Source of the DNA: Tupaia tana
Lineage: Eukaryota > Chordata > Mammalia > Scandentia > Tupaiidae
Length of the DNA: 64,000 nucleotides
Assembly: GCA_026018925.1 (NCBI GenBank)
Contig: JAKSZU010000005.1
Span: 26,065,802 to 26,129,801 of the forward strand
Reading direction: 5' to 3'
This document shows positions 30,615-40,747 of this stretch, in pieces. The notes below the pieces were generated by a model. It saw only the letters and a list, made by a program, of their open reading frames with translations, was not told where the DNA came from and did no database searches. Every line of letters begins with the position of its first letter. The first letter of the stretch is position 1. A program made the position numbers and the translations under genes.

Positions 30615-30720
30615 TCTATTTATTTGTTACGATTTTTCAGGCTGCCAGGTCCAGGACTCAACCACAGCCAAACACGTGGGAATGCAGCACATTAACCACT
30701 AGGCCACCCACTAGCCCCTT
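30615..30720 (-). repeat. SINE, internally deleted
   Basis: Only tail fragment and head ('gctgccaggtccaggactc ... ccacccactagcccc'). Confidence 0.75.
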
Positions 30721-30726
30721 GACCTC

Positions 30727-30936
30727 TTATTTTTATTTATTTATTTTTATTTTTAAATTAATTTTTAAAAATAATTACTTATTTAATTTATTATCAGTAT
30801 TATTTTTCAATTTCCCAGAGAGAGAAAGAGAGAGCGGTAAAGTAAGAAAGCAAGCCACCAGGTCCAGGACTTGAACCGTGGTTGGCCACATAGGAGTGCT
30901 GTGCCTCAACCACTGTGTGCCACCTCCTGGCCCTGA
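30727..30936 (-). repeat. S-type SINE
   Basis: 'ataattacttatttaattta', head ending 'gccacctcctggccc'. Target repeat about 'tgacct'. Confidence 0.88.
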
Positions 30937-30963
30937 CCTTCTGTTCTTAAAAGTATAGTTTTA

Positions 30964-31212
30964 GGGGCCATTGGGTGACTTGGTGATTGAGGCACTAGAT
31001 CCTGCACGACCAACTCTGCACTTTGAGTCCTGACTGGGTGGCTTGAAAAACATGCTGGGCACATGTGTGCTCAAATTCTGTGAATGAAAGAAAAGGGATT
31101 GTGGCATGGCCATCATTCCTCAGGGATGATTTCTCACTTTCTTTCTCTCTCCCTCTTTGTCTCTCTCTCTCTCTGGCAAGCGCATTTCCTCTATGGGCAA
31201 ATTCCAAAACAA
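30964..31212 (+). repeat. Old L-type SINE
   Basis: 'ggggccattgggtgacttgg' to 'tcctctatgggcaaattcc'. Confidence 0.78.
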
Positions 31213-31261
31213 AAGTTCAATAGTTCTGAGTAAGAGTTTATGATTGCAGGGTGATCTCTCC

Positions 31262-31350
31262 AAGGCAGTGGTTCTCAACTTGGTTGCTTTTTTTTCCCAC
31301 CAGGGGCATTTGGCAAGGTCTGGAGATATTTTTAGTGGCACAACTTGGAG
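31262..31350 (+). mobile_element. MER20-like hAT fragment
   Basis: 'cagtggttctcaacttgg', 'accaggggcatttggcaagg', 'tctggagatatttttag' match the MER20 5' end as I recall it. Confidence 0.65.
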
Positions 31351-31498
31351 AAGAGAGATGGCGCATGGTAACACAACTGGACCCACAGGGGAAGGGCTTT
31401 GAGTTTGCTTCCTGGGACCTCCCTGAGCATGCTGTGACTGGGGCTGCCCAAGACCGGGTGGATCACAATGTAAAGATCTCTTAATAAGTAAATAAATG
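31351..31498 (+). repeat. Third-type SINE
   Basis: 'aacacaactggacccacagg', 'gggacctccctgagcatgc' match 28168-28368. A-rich tail with 'aagtaaataaatg'. Confidence 0.65.
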
Positions 31499-31587
31499 TA
31501 ATTCCAGTTAGCTATATAAAGAAAGTAAGAAAGAACATGTGAAAATAAGATTAATAATAAATTTCTTTTTTTGAGAATTTTCTTTGA

Positions 31588-31641
31588 ACAGCAGTTCAAG
31601 TCCCAAACCTGGTGGCTTGCTTTCTCACTTTCTACTTTCTC

Positions 31642-31675
<34 letters not shown>

Positions 31676-31706
31676 GGTGAGCACATGTGCCCTACAAAAA
31701 AATTGG
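31588..31706 (+). repeat. 5'-truncated SINE
   Basis: 'cagcagttcaagtcccaaac ... ggtgagcacatgtgccctac'; the A box half of the head is missing. Confidence 0.82.
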
Positions 31707-31712
31707 AAATGA

Positions 31713-31973
31713 TGGGACCAGCAGTTGGCGTAATGGCTATGTCGCTGAACTCTCATGTAGTCGATGGCAGTTCGAGTCCTGGGCCCGGTGGCTTAAACTC
31801 ACGCTGGGCGTGTGTGCATGCGTGCCCAAGATCCCAAGAGGAAAATGGAGGAGTGGTCATCCCCTGGGGGGAGGGGGGTGATTTCTCTCTTTCTATCTCT
31901 CTGTCTCTCTCTGTCTTTCTGGCGAGCGCATGTGCCCTATAGCAAAAACCTCTCCAAAAGAAAGAAAAAAGAG
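31713..31973 (+). repeat. L-type SINE
   Basis: 'gggaccagcagttggcgtaatgg' to 'aaaacctctccaaaag'. Target repeat 'aaaattggaa' on both sides. Confidence 0.94.
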
Positions 31974-32040
31974 AAAATTGGAACCAATAATAACTACAAT
32001 TAAATAATTCTTTTAAAAAAAGATGAGATAGTTTACATTT

Positions 32041-32223
32041 TTTAAAGAATTATTTATTTAATTTTATTTATTCATTCATTTTATTTTTTAATTTGACCAG
32101 AAACACACAGGGGGGGAGCGGGGGGGGGGGGAGTGAGAAAGCAAGCCACCAGTCCGAGACTCGAACCGTGGTCGGCCATGTGGGAGTCCAGTGCCCTTAT
32201 CCACCATGCCACCTACTGGCTCC
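32041..32223 (-). repeat. S-type SINE, first of a stacked pair
   Basis: G-run expansion near 32110-32130. Head ends 'ccacctactggctcc'. 'gagatagtttacattttt' precedes and follows it. Confidence 0.93.
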
Positions 32224-32241
32224 GAGATAGTTTACATTTTT

Positions 32242-32416
32242 AAAGATTATTTATTTAATTGTATTTATTATTATCTTTTAATTTGCAATAGAACATGTGC
32301 TTTCACCAGAGAAAGAGAGGGAAAGTGGGAAAGCAAGCCACCAGGCCTAAGACTAGAACCACTGTCAGATATGTGGGAATTCAGCACCTTAAGCACCATG
32401 CCACCTGCTGGCCCTG
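32242..32416 (-). repeat. S-type SINE, second of a stacked pair
   Basis: 'atttgcaatagaacatgtgc', head ending 'ccacctgctggccc', followed by a third 'gatagtttacat'. Confidence 0.92.
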
Positions 32417-32544
32417 ATAGTTTACATCTTTTTCACACTAAGTCTTCAAAATTCAGTGTTTATTATACAGTTCCAACACATCTCAGTGTGGAATAGTCAC
32501 ATTTCAAGACTCAAAACAATACGCTGCGGGTGGCTCCTGAACTG

Positions 32545-33000
32545 GATGGCACTGACCTGGACCTGTGACAAGAATCACCAAAGGTTCTTACTGAAAATGT
32601 AGAACCTGAGCATTATGCCCCAATTTTTTTTTTTTTTTAGAGGTTTTTACCATAGGGCACGTGCACTCGCCAGACAGACAGAGACAGAGAGACAGAAAGC
32701 GAGAAATCACCCCCCAGGGGGGATGGTCATGCCGCAATCCCTTCTCCTCCATTCTCCTCTCGGGATCTTGGGCAAGCACACGTGCCCGGCATGAGTTTTA
32801 AGCCACCAGGTCTGGGACGCGAACCACGATCGACTACATGGGAGTCCATCAACATAGCCATTATGCTAACTGCTGGTCTCATATGCCCCAATTTTGATTC
32901 AGCATATCTGGAGTGAGAACCAAAGGCCACATTTTTAATGTCTTCCTGGATGATTTTGATACAGTTGGCTTATGGACCACATGCTGGGAAACCGTGGTTC
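32545..33000 (-). mobile_element. MER5-like hAT element split by a SINE
   Basis: 'caagaatcaccaaaggttctt', 'gaaaatgtagaacctgagc', then 'attttgattcagcatatctgg', 'atgattttgatacag' and 'ccacatgctgggaaaccgtgg'. The order suggests MER5-type. Orientation uncertain. Confidence 0.5.
32624..32880 (-). repeat. L-type SINE in hAT element
   Basis: 'agaggtttttaccataggg' to 'gctaactgctggtct'. Target repeat 'atgccccaattt' on both sides. Confidence 0.94.
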
Positions 33001-33640
33001 ACTCTAGGCCATTGACTTGCATGAGAGAAGACATGTGCCTTGCAGTCCCTCATACTCTACCCTGAAATCGCGTTCCTTAGATAAGAGGTGTCAGAGCTAT
33101 AGAAGATACAGGGAAAAAATTGTTTGGTTTTGGTTTTCAAAGAGGGAATGAAGAATATCTTCCATAAGAAAATCTTGAATATAGTTGTATAAATCCCCAG
33201 AAAGACGATTTTTTCCTTTTCCCCTTATTTTTTGGGCCATTTCTGCATTTATTTTTTAAAAACGTAAATCCATACACGTATAGGTAATGTTTTCCTATTT
33301 TTAAGGAGTTTTACTTCCTCAATCATCTGCAAGTGTGCTAAGGAGACTCAGCACAGACCTTTCAAATAGGAAGCAACCATCTTGTGACTCAGAGAATGCC
33401 ACAAACCATACTCCACTAAGAAGAGTCTTTCCCTTTTTAGTACAGTAGGTTAGACTCTCTGAAACACTGTAAGACTGCTACTGTGTCCTCACATCTGCCG
33501 TTTGTTTTCTTCTCTTTAATTTCAACTGAATAACATACAAACTCATTGTGAGTCTGCTTCTAAAGTACAAAACTGGCCTTCCTGAGGGCAACGAGGAAGG
33601 AGAATTGTGCCAACGACATCTCAGCGAGGTATTGTCTCAC
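33001..33640. other. Intron 9 next to exon 9
   Basis: 640 nt without recognised repeats or coding potential. Confidence 0.5.
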
Positions 33641-33809
33641 CTGTACCCATCATCAAGACCACTTTGTTCACAAGGAAACAATTTCTGAGAGAAGGTCCAG
33701 GTACATCTGATTTGTGGGTATGCTTTAAACCTGACAGAAAAACAGAAGTCTTCATATTGGTCAATTTCATAATCTTCACTTGAGTTGGTAGCATTTATAA
33801 ATCCCTTTT
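33641..33809 (-). CDS. FLT3: FLT3 exon 9 (Ig-like domain 4)
   Basis: 169 nt, as I recall human exon 9. Acceptor 'TTTTGTTTTCTACAG', donor GTGAGACA. It encodes EKGFINATNSSEDYEIDQYE, then DFCFSVRFKAYPQIRCTW, then TFSQKLFPCEQSGLDDGY. It opens Ig-like domain 4, which in this receptor class mediates receptor contacts. Domain cysteines FCFSV, IRCTW and FPCEQ are intact, as are two sequons (NAT, NSS). Differences from human are mild (E to D, RKS to QKL, K to S). Confidence 0.98.
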
Positions 33810-34109
33810 CTGTAGAAAACAAAACAAAATAAAACAGAACAAATGCATTTATAAGTTAGAGAACGAGACTCACATGAAAACACAATGAGGTGATAGACTA
33901 ATTTTTTGTCCATCAGTGTAACACAGGAAAACTCTGACGCTGGCATGCTGCGGGTCAGATAGTTGAAGAAGGAATACAGGAGTGCTAGTCCCCATGCTAA
34001 GCCTGAGCTCATCATCTTTTGGTGCCAAGATCTCTTTTCAAGTGTATGTAAATAAATGACTCTCTTTCCAGAGAAATGAATGTACAGATTTTTGTTTAGA
34101 CAGTTTTGG
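33810..34109. other. Intron 8 sequence
   Basis: No recognised repeat. Upstream polypyrimidine tract of exon 9 is at 33810-33822. Confidence 0.5.
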
Positions 34110-34256
34110 TTTTTTTGTTTGTTTTTTTAAAACAAGAACATTTGTTTATTTATCTATTGCTCTGTTGTGATTTTCAAGCTGCTGGGTTCAGGACTTGAAC
34201 CATGGTCAGCCATGTGGGAATCCAGTGCCTTAATCACCATGTCACCTGCTGGTCCC
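34110..34256 (-). repeat. SINE, internally deleted
   Basis: A-rich tail, short linker, head 'gctgctgggttcaggacttg ... gtcacctgctggtccc'. Target repeat 'ttgtttagacagtttt' on both sides. Confidence 0.88.
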
Positions 34257-34639
34257 TTGTTTAGACAGTTTTAAGCGCTGAAGGGTTCCCCATCTCCAGT
34301 CAACCATGTAGATATGGAGGGGTTCCTTAACAGAATGTAGAAGATCCTGTTCCCAGCCACACCAACTCTCTCAGCAATGAGGCTGCATGAAATAATCTAA
34401 AGGCACAAATAAAAGAATAATCTGACTAGCAATATTCACAAAGTTTCTTTGTGGAACATGTCCTTGTAAGTTTGCTAAGAGAATCACTGCATTTCTTAGC
34501 ATTTTCTTTACGGCTAAAGGCTGCACTCAAATCTGAGATTGCTTAAATGTTGTTTTAAAATCCTATGGAGTCCACCTAAATTTCAGCGCATTTAAATACA
34601 TGCACGGTGTTTTCAGTCATTGCTCATTGCCCTTTCCCT
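34257..34639. other. Intron 8 sequence
   Basis: No recognised feature. Confidence 0.45.
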
Positions 34640-35110
34640 TGGTTCTTGGAAAAATATTTATTATGTGCCTATTGTGTGTCGGGCTCTCTGCTGGAGCTCT
34701 ATGCAGAAGGGACAGGGTCAGCAGGTGACTTGGAGTTAAGGCGGCTGATTCCACATGGCTGACTTGGCCATTTGAGTCCCTGACTTGGTGGCTTGAAAGT
34801 CACACTGGGTATGTGTGCAGGCATGCCCCAAATCCTGAGGGGAATAGAGGAAAGTGAATTGTGGTATGGCCACCCCCCTGAGGAGTGATTTCTCACTTTC
34901 CCTTTCTTTTTCTCTCTGTCTCTCTTAGGTGAGTGCACACACTCTCTAGCACAAACTAAAAAACAAACAAACAAACAAAACAAAACAAAAAACAAAAGAG
35001 ATTGTCCCTGTCCTTAGGAAACTTTGTTTTACTGGACAAAATGATACAAACAGAGGGTTACACTGCAGTGTTCAGTGCAGACAGTGGCATTCAAGAGGGC
35101 ATGGTTTAAC
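34640..35110 (-). mobile_element. L2 3' fragment split by a SINE
   Basis: 'aatatttattatgtgcctattgtgtg' type text left of the SINE and 'gtccctgtccttaggaaac' right of it are the reverse-complement L2 end. Confidence 0.65.
34712..34994 (+). repeat. Old L-type SINE
   Basis: 'gggtcagcaggtgacttgg' to a (CAAAA)n tail, inside L2. Confidence 0.82.
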
Positions 35111-35272
35111 TGAAAAAGGACTGGACAGTCTATTCCTTGCAAAGCTATTCTAACTCAATTTCTTTTGTCAGTTTTTAACATTATCTTGGAATCAGAAATG
35201 GGATTATATACCTCACATTCCACACTAAAGCAACAAAACTATGAACAAAGATTGCATGGCAGCCTGCATTAC

Positions 35273-35426
35273 CTAGGATGGTAACCAAAGCTGATTGACT
35301 GGGATGCTCTGAAGAGGAACAAGTGTAATATCCAGTGTCGTTTTTTCCCACTGATGATACAAAAGCAAATAGAATCCGTATCATAGTTCTGTTTGTTGAA
35401 TACGTACTCATCTCAAAGTAGCTGCC
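35273..35426 (-). CDS. FLT3: FLT3 exon 8 (Ig-like domain 3, ligand-binding part)
   Basis: 154 nt, as I recall human exon 8. Acceptor 'TTATTAAAACCTAG', donor GTAATGCA. It encodes GSYFEMSTYSTNRTMIRIL, then FAFVSSVGKNDTGYYTC, then SSSEHPSQSALVTIL. DTGYYTC is the Ig-fold signature around the second domain cysteine. In FLT3, domain 3 makes the main contact with FLT3 ligand. Sequons NRT and NDT are present. Only 96 nt separate it from exon 7. Confidence 0.98.
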
Positions 35427-35522
35427 CTAGGTTTTAATAAAACAGAGTTTGAATTTAATGTTTTCAATTTGTACAATTGGTTTATTATTTCTGCATTTTC
35501 AGAATTCAGACTTGTCTATTAC

Positions 35523-35662
35523 CTCCTCGAGAGCTTTGTTTTCTAACTCCCAGGTGAGCCCGAATCCATGGTTCACATGAATAGCCTTACACCTTATCCA
35601 CAAGGGTTCCCCAACTTTCAGAAATAATTGTGGCAGTGTGGTCTGAGGAGTTTTATTTAGAT
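35523..35662 (-). CDS. FLT3: FLT3 exon 7 (Ig-like domain 3, N-terminal part)
   Basis: 140 nt, as I recall human exon 7. Acceptor 'TTTTTATCTTCCAG', donor GTAATAGA. It encodes LNKTPQTTLPQLFLKVGE, then PLWIRCKAIHVNHGFGLTW, then ELENKALEE, ending in phase 0. IRCKA carries the first domain-3 cysteine and LTW the core Trp. Two conservative changes from human are visible (NQT to NKT, V to I). Confidence 0.98.
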
Positions 35663-35751
35663 CTGGAAGATAAAAACAACCCACATAAGAAATAAAGAGT
35701 GATTTTCCTCATTATAGAACATATCCTGAACATTCTGAAAGACCAAGATTT

Positions 35752-35956
35752 TATAATTATTTAGTTATTTAATTTTATGTATGTATTGTCATTATTATTA
35801 TTATTTTAATTTGCTATAGGACACTTGTGCTCACCAGAGAGAGAGAGAGATAGCAATTGAGAAAGAGAGAAAGCAAGCCATCAGGTCTGGGACTCAAACC
35901 GTGGTCAGCCAGGTGGGAGTCCAGCGCCTCAACCACTATGCCAGCTGCTGGCCCCA
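35752..35956 (-). repeat. S-type SINE
   Basis: 'aattatttagttatttaat ... ttgctataggacacttg', head ending 'gccagctgctggcccc'. Target repeat about 'aaagaccaa' / 'aaagacaaa'. Confidence 0.9.
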
Positions 35957-36152
35957 AAAGACAAAAATTGTAACATCATCTCAAATGTTACTAACTATAT
36001 AATAAAAGAATATTTTAGAGACTAACTACTCTTTTATAAAGAAGTCAGCATTTACAGAATCCATGATGTTACTTTTAAGTTGGTACAGAGGAATTGGAGA
36101 ACTTCTGAAGTTGAACGATTACCTAGCGGCAACTGTTAGTCCCAGGGTCTGT

Positions 36153-36342
36153 CTTTCTTTCGTTCTTTTAAAAAATAGTTATTTTATTTAACTTTATTTA
36201 TTTATTTAAATTTAACCAGAGAGGGAACAGAACGAGAAAGTGAGAGGGCAAGTGAGAAAGAAAATCGCCAGGTCTGAGACTTAAGCTGTGGTCAGCCATG
36301 TGGGAGTCCAGTCCCTTTTGCCACTACGCCACCTGCCAGCCC
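36153..36342 (-). repeat. S-type SINE
   Basis: 'tagttattttatttaactt', head ending 'ccacctgccagcccc'. Target repeat 'agtcccagggt' / 'agtcctagggt'. Confidence 0.92.
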
Positions 36343-36406
36343 CAGTCCTAGGGTGTTTCTAAGGACTAGTCACTGAAAGTAAAAATGCATGATATTGAGG
36401 CATTAC

Positions 36407-36534
36407 CTAGAGTGAACAGCTTGGTACACTCCCTGCCCATTTCATTTCTTGCACAGCACCTTATGTCTGTTCCAAATAATTCACGAAGTACCTTTTCCTC
36501 CTTTTTAACAACAGCTGGACTTTCTTCTTTACAG
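36407..36534 (-). CDS. FLT3: FLT3 exon 6 (Ig-like domain 2, C-terminal part)
   Basis: 128 nt, as I recall human exon 6. Acceptor 'TTTTTCAATTGCAG', donor GTAATGCC. Reading on minus gives CKEESPAVVKKEEKVLREL, then FGTDIRCCARNEMGREC, then TKLFTL plus the first base of Asp completed by exon 7. DIRCCARN holds the paired domain-2 cysteines. Changes from human: H to R, L to M, R to K, I to L. It is hidden from simple frame scans because no in-frame start precedes it. Confidence 0.97.
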
Positions 36535-36828
36535 CTGCAATTGAAAAATAAATGTCATCTGATGGAACATGCTTTAAAATTACCCATGAATCTTCAGGAG
36601 AAGCACACAATTAAAAGGTCCAGAGCTAGTTTTCAGGGAACAAGGAAGAGTTAGGGCAAAGGTAAACAAATTGAAATCGTGGTTTCAGCCAAGGGTTCAG
36701 AGGAAAGTAGCTAGTTACTCATTATCGCAACTAATCAGAATGACACTAGAGAGAATTGCGTACCAATAGCTAAAAACTGTGGGTTTTTGGTGACCTCTTT
36801 TGTTGCAATTTAAAGGTAGAGAATGAGG
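36535..36828. other. Intron 5 sequence
   Basis: No recognised repeat next to the exon 6 acceptor. Confidence 0.5.
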
Positions 36829-37064
36829 GGCCAGCAGGTGGCATGATGGTTAAGGCACATGGCCCCTGATGGATGGATCGAAAATCATGCCAGGCATGAG
36901 TGTCATAACAAGATCCTGAGAAGAGACTCGAGGAGAAGGGGTTGGGATGTGGCCATTCCCCCTGGGAGATGATTTTTCACTTTCCCGTTCTCTGTCTCTC
37001 TCCAGGGAGCACACGCACCCTATGACAAAAACCTAAAAACTAAAATTAAATAAATAAATATAGG
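36829..37064 (+). repeat. L-type SINE with head deletion
   Basis: 'ggggccagcaggtggcatg', then the anticodon-to-B-box part is missing. Tail 'aaattaaataaataaatat'. Confidence 0.85.
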
Positions 37065-37454
37065 CAGGGAAAGGAATTTAGAGAGAATAAGGAGAGAAAT
37101 TTGATTGGCTTCCGAGCAGCTTAACAGGTAGGCAGCTTTTCCGGGGTAGCACATAAGATAGCTGGTGAGTGGGAGAGAGGTTGCTGATGCTGCAAAAGTC
37201 TCCCGAGATCCAGAGGGGAGGTGGTGCCTCACGGGATCTGCCAAGACCAGCTCAGTGTTCAAAGGAGCAATATCTGCTCCTCCAGCCTTGGTAGAAAATG
37301 GGCTTTGGTTCCTAATGACAGCTTTCCTAATCTTGATCTTCTCCAAAGCAGATAAATGGCTTTGGAGTATGTGGAGTTCCTGTTCTCTTTATCACTTTAG
37401 TCAAGTGGATTCTTGTCTTTGTTTCTGTATCTTTCCTTGAGGATTTTCCCCCCT
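37065..37454. other. Intron 5 sequence, unassigned
   Basis: No recognised repeat or coding frame. Confidence 0.45.
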
Positions 37455-37662
37455 TAAATTTTCTTTTTTTCTTTTATAAGAGAGAAGAGAAAGAGAATGA
37501 GAAAGTACTATCCCCAAATAGGGTCTTCATGCCACGACCAACCTGATCACAAGCGAGCATCCACAAGTGCACACCTAGCTTATGCAAGGAGGCCCCAGCA
37601 TGCAGCCGAAGACCTTCCCGTGTGGGTCCACAGGGCAGAGTGTCACGGTAGCTGGTCCCCAT
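37455..37662 (-). repeat. Third-type SINE
   Basis: 'cccaaatagggtcttcatgcc', 'gacctgatcacaagc' type text, 'cttcccgtgtgggtccac', head end 'cacggtagctggtccc'. Confidence 0.65.
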
Positions 37663-37693
37663 ATTCTTCTCTAATTACAAGACAACAATAATT

Positions 37694-37846
37694 TTTAAAA
37701 GTTTTCGCCATAGGCAGTGTGCATTTGGCAGAGAGCAAGAGACAAACAGTGAGAAGGAAAGTGAGAGGAAAAGTGAGAAATCTCCCCCCAGAAAAGTGAG
37801 AAATCATGCTGCAATCTCTTCTCCATTCTCATCTGGGATTTTGGGT

Positions 37847-37879
<33 letters not shown>

Positions 37880-37974
37880 TCCGGCATTACTTTCCAGCTG
37901 CCAGGTCTATGACTTGAACTGCGGTCAGCCATGTGGGAGTCCAGTATCTTAACCACCACACCACCTGCTGGCCC
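37694..37974 (-). repeat. L-type SINE with CA repeat
   Basis: 'aaaagttttcgccataggc', GAGAAA stretch, (CA)n, head ending 'ccacctgctggcccc'. Target repeat about 'acaataat'. Confidence 0.9.
37847..37876 (+). repeat. (CA)15 microsatellite
   Basis: Uninterrupted CA run arising from the GCACGCACACAC segment of the SINE body. Confidence 0.95.
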
Positions 37975-38112
37975 CACATGACAATAATAATTGGGTTCAG
38001 TGTAGAAATTTGGAAAATACAGAAAACACACAGGAAAGAATTTTTAATTATCTATATTCCTAGTACCCTGAGATAACAACTGTTATTCTTTCTCCATTTT
38101 TCCTATGCACAC

Positions 38113-38114
<2 letters not shown>

Positions 38115-38164
<50 letters not shown>
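38115..38164. repeat. (TA)25 microsatellite
   Basis: Perfect TA run in a diverged ancient repeat ('ccctgagataacaactgttattc' upstream). Confidence 0.97.
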
Positions 38165-38166
<2 letters not shown>

Positions 38167-38187
38167 AGTGATCTCTTTTTCTCCTTT

Positions 38188-38450
38188 CTTTTTTTTTTGG
38201 AGAGGTTTTCGCTATAGGGTGTGTGCACTCTCCAGACAGACAGAAAGAGACATAGAGACAGAAAGCAAGAAATCACCCCCCAGAGGGGATGGTCACGCTG
38301 CAATCTCTTCTCCTCCAATTCTCCTCTCAGGATCTTGGGCACGCACGCACACGTGCCTGGCTGAGTTTTAAGCCACCGGGTCCAGGACGCGAACCGCAGT
38401 CGACTACGTGGGAGTCCAGCGACATAGCTATTATGCTAACTGCTGGATCC
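38188..38450 (-). repeat. L-type SINE
   Basis: 'ggagaggttttcgctataggg' to 'gctaactgctggatcc'. Target repeat about 'tctttttctc'. Confidence 0.94.
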
Positions 38451-38569
38451 CTCTTTTTCTCTTTTCTAAAATTTGAGATCACACTAATATCATTTGGTAA
38501 CCTGATTTTTTTTTTTTCTTTACTTTTTCTCCTATCTAGTCACTAAATAGTCTCCTATCTAGTTTTTCT

Positions 38570-38767
38570 TTTTTTCTTTAAAATCTGTATAGGGTGTGCA
38601 TATGCTCGTTGGAGACAGAAAAAGAGAGGGAGGAAATGAGAAAGCATCCCCCAGGGTGACAAATAGGCCACAGTCCCCTCTGGTCCATTCTCCTCTTGAG
38701 ACTTTGGGCACGCAGGCACACACGCCCCATGTGTTTTCAAGCTATTAGGTCCTGGACTTGAGCCCCA
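38570..38767 (-). repeat. Old L-type SINE, head truncated
   Basis: 'atctgtatagggtgtgcat ... ctattaggtcctggacttg', stopping at the MIR. Confidence 0.75.
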
Positions 38768-39130
38768 TCCAAGACCACACAGCTGGTTACCAAACCAGGG
38801 TTCAAACCTGGGTTATCTGGCTCTAGAGTCTACATTCTTTTCTTTTTTTTTTGGAGAGGTTTTTGCTTTAGGGCGCGTGAGCTCACCAGACAGACAGAGA
38901 CAGAGAGACAGAAAAGAGAAAATCACCCCCTGGGGGGATGGCCACGCCGCAATCCCTTCTCCTCCATTCTCCTCTCGGGATCTTGGGCATGCACGCACAT
39001 GCGCCCGGCGTGAGTTTAAGCCACCGGGTCCGGGACTTGAACCGCGGTCGACTACGTGGGAGTCCAGCGACATAGCCATTACGCTAACTGCTGGTCCCTA
39101 GAGTCTACATTCTTAAATGACCATATTATA
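38768..39130 (+). repeat. MIR fragment split by a SINE
   Basis: 'aagaccacacagctggttacc', 'gggttcaaacctgggttatctgg', 'ctctagagtctacattctt'. The last phrase is duplicated around the SINE. Confidence 0.75.
38840..39098 (-). repeat. L-type SINE, near consensus
   Basis: Full body and head 'gctaactgctggtccc'. Target repeat 'ctagagtctacattctt' on both sides. Confidence 0.96.
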
Positions 39131-39517
39131 TTGCTTTCCTAGAATAAACAGAATAATCAGAAACTAAACATTTGAATAAATGGAATATCTTACCATTATA
39201 AGAGAATTATACTTTAAAATCATTACTTTTTCTTTCCCAACCAGACGCTCAGGGAGCCAACAAACCCGTAACTTAGAAAGACCTTGATTTGTGTGCTTTA
39301 ACACCCAAGCAGGAGCCTGCATTCAATTGGATAAGTTCCAAAAATGCCCCTAAGAAACTCCCCCATCACCTTCCTTGTGAAGTCCATACTAGTTATTCTT
39401 CAAGTCTAAAGAGCCAGTTTCCTGTTTACATGGAGATAAATTAAATTTTATGTACAGTATGATGTCAACTACATTAGAATAAAAACTAATAACAAATTAT
39501 CTTTATACATGTCATAC
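39131..39517. other. Intron 5 next to exon 5
   Basis: No recognised repeat. Confidence 0.5.
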
Positions 39518-39647
39518 CTTTCACCTTGAGAATTGCAAAACACCCATTCCACAATCGGTTCTGGAACACTCTCAGATATGCAGACCAGAGCGTCCTGATT
39601 TTCCATTTTTCTAAAGTAAGGCCTTCTTAATGTGTAAAGCAGTGTAC
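39518..39647 (-). CDS. FLT3: FLT3 exon 5 (Ig-like domain 2)
   Basis: 130 nt, as I recall human exon 5. Acceptor 'TTTGTGTTGCTTTAG', donor GTATGACA. It completes a Ser codon from exon 4 (human Asn) and reads TLLYTLRRPYFRKMENQDA, then LVCISESVPEPIVEW, then VFCNSQGE. LVCISES provides the first cysteine of domain 2 and VEWVFC the core Trp. Human reads VLCDSQGE at the end. Confidence 0.98.
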
Positions 39648-39984
39648 CTAAAGCAACACAAATTGTTAACATTTTAACATGTTAAAAATAACTGCCTTAG
39701 CGGACCCCCTCAAGAAAAGAATTCTACGGCATTAAGAAAAGTTAGTATTTTATACCATGCAGTGTCTACTGCTCTCCTTCCCCAACCAATACATTATATT
39801 CAAAGCTGGCTACAATGTCAACTTTAACTTTGATCCTCTTAACCAATTTCTTTGAGTTTTTTACCATCTACAGATAAATAAAGCAATGAAGTAAAACCAT
39901 ATGAAAATACAAATATTGATAATGCATAAGAAAAAAGAAACTAGCAATAACATATAACTTATTATTCTTTTAAACAAATAGTTT
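39648..39984. other. Intron 4 next to exon 5
   Basis: No recognised repeat. Confidence 0.5.
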
Positions 39985-39991
39985 AAAACTC

Positions 39992-40640
39992 AATTTTTTA
40001 AATCAACAGATAACTTTTCATTTTTTATGTCTATTAAATTTTTTCCTGATCCCCTCCTTCATACCCCCTCCTATACTGTCTCTAGTATCTTCAGTTGCCC
40101 TCCCTGCTTTTATACCTCCCAATCGTTCAATTTCTGCTATAGAGTGCAGACATTTGGTATATATCAAGCGGGGATATACAATGCTTTTCTTTCATAATTC
40201 AATTTGCTTTGTTTAGCATTAAATCTTCCATATTCATCCACTTTGTATAAAATGTCAGGGTCTCTTTTTTTTTTATGGCTGAGTAGTATTCTATAGTGTA
40301 CATGTGCCACATTTTTTCAATCCACTTATCTGTCTTGGATATTTGGGTTAATTCTATGTCCTAGCAATTGTGAATAATGCTGCAATAAACATGGATTTGC
40401 AAGTGTTTTTAAGACTGAGTGTTTTCCTACCCTTTGGGTAGATACCTAAAAAAGAAATTACTGAGTCTTATGGTAGTTCTATTTGTAGGTTTTAAGAAAC
40501 CTCCATATCATTCTTCACAGTGGTTGTAATAATTTACATTCCTACCAATAGTATAGAAGGGTGCTCTTTTCACTGCAGCCTTTCCAGCACTTATCATTCT
40601 TTATTTCTTAATCTTAGCTATTCTGACTAGGGTTAAGTGG
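39992..40640 (-). mobile_element. 5'-truncated L1 3' end (part of U6-L1 chimera)
   Basis: The minus strand reads the end of L1 ORF2 and the 3' UTR: 'CCACTGTGAAGAATGATATGG', 'ACACTATAGAATACTACTC' and related phrases, then a G-rich 3' UTR and a short A tail next to the target repeat 'aaaactc' (39985-39991). It is fused directly to U6 at 40641. Confidence 0.85.
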
Positions 40641-40747
40641 AAAGATAAGGAACGCTTCAAGAATTTGCGTGTAATCCTCATGCAGGGCTCATGTTAATCT
40701 TCTCCGTATCGTTCCAAATTTAGTATATATGCTGCCAAAGTGAACAC
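40641..40747 (-). pseudogene. RNU6-pseudogene: U6 snRNA retro-pseudogene, full length, fused to L1
   Basis: Read on minus, 107 nt, the length of U6. Conserved blocks: 'GGCAGCATATATACTAA', 'TTGGAACGATACGGAGAAGA', 'ACACGCAAATTC', 'GAAGCGTTCC'. Scattered substitutions (for example GTGTTCACTTTGG at the start, CCCTGCATGAGGATTAC) make it a pseudogene. There is no visible U6 promoter. Its 5' end abuts 'aaaactc' (40748-40754), the same word that follows the L1 tail. The fusion is a known product of template switching by L1 reverse transcriptase. Confidence 0.92.
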
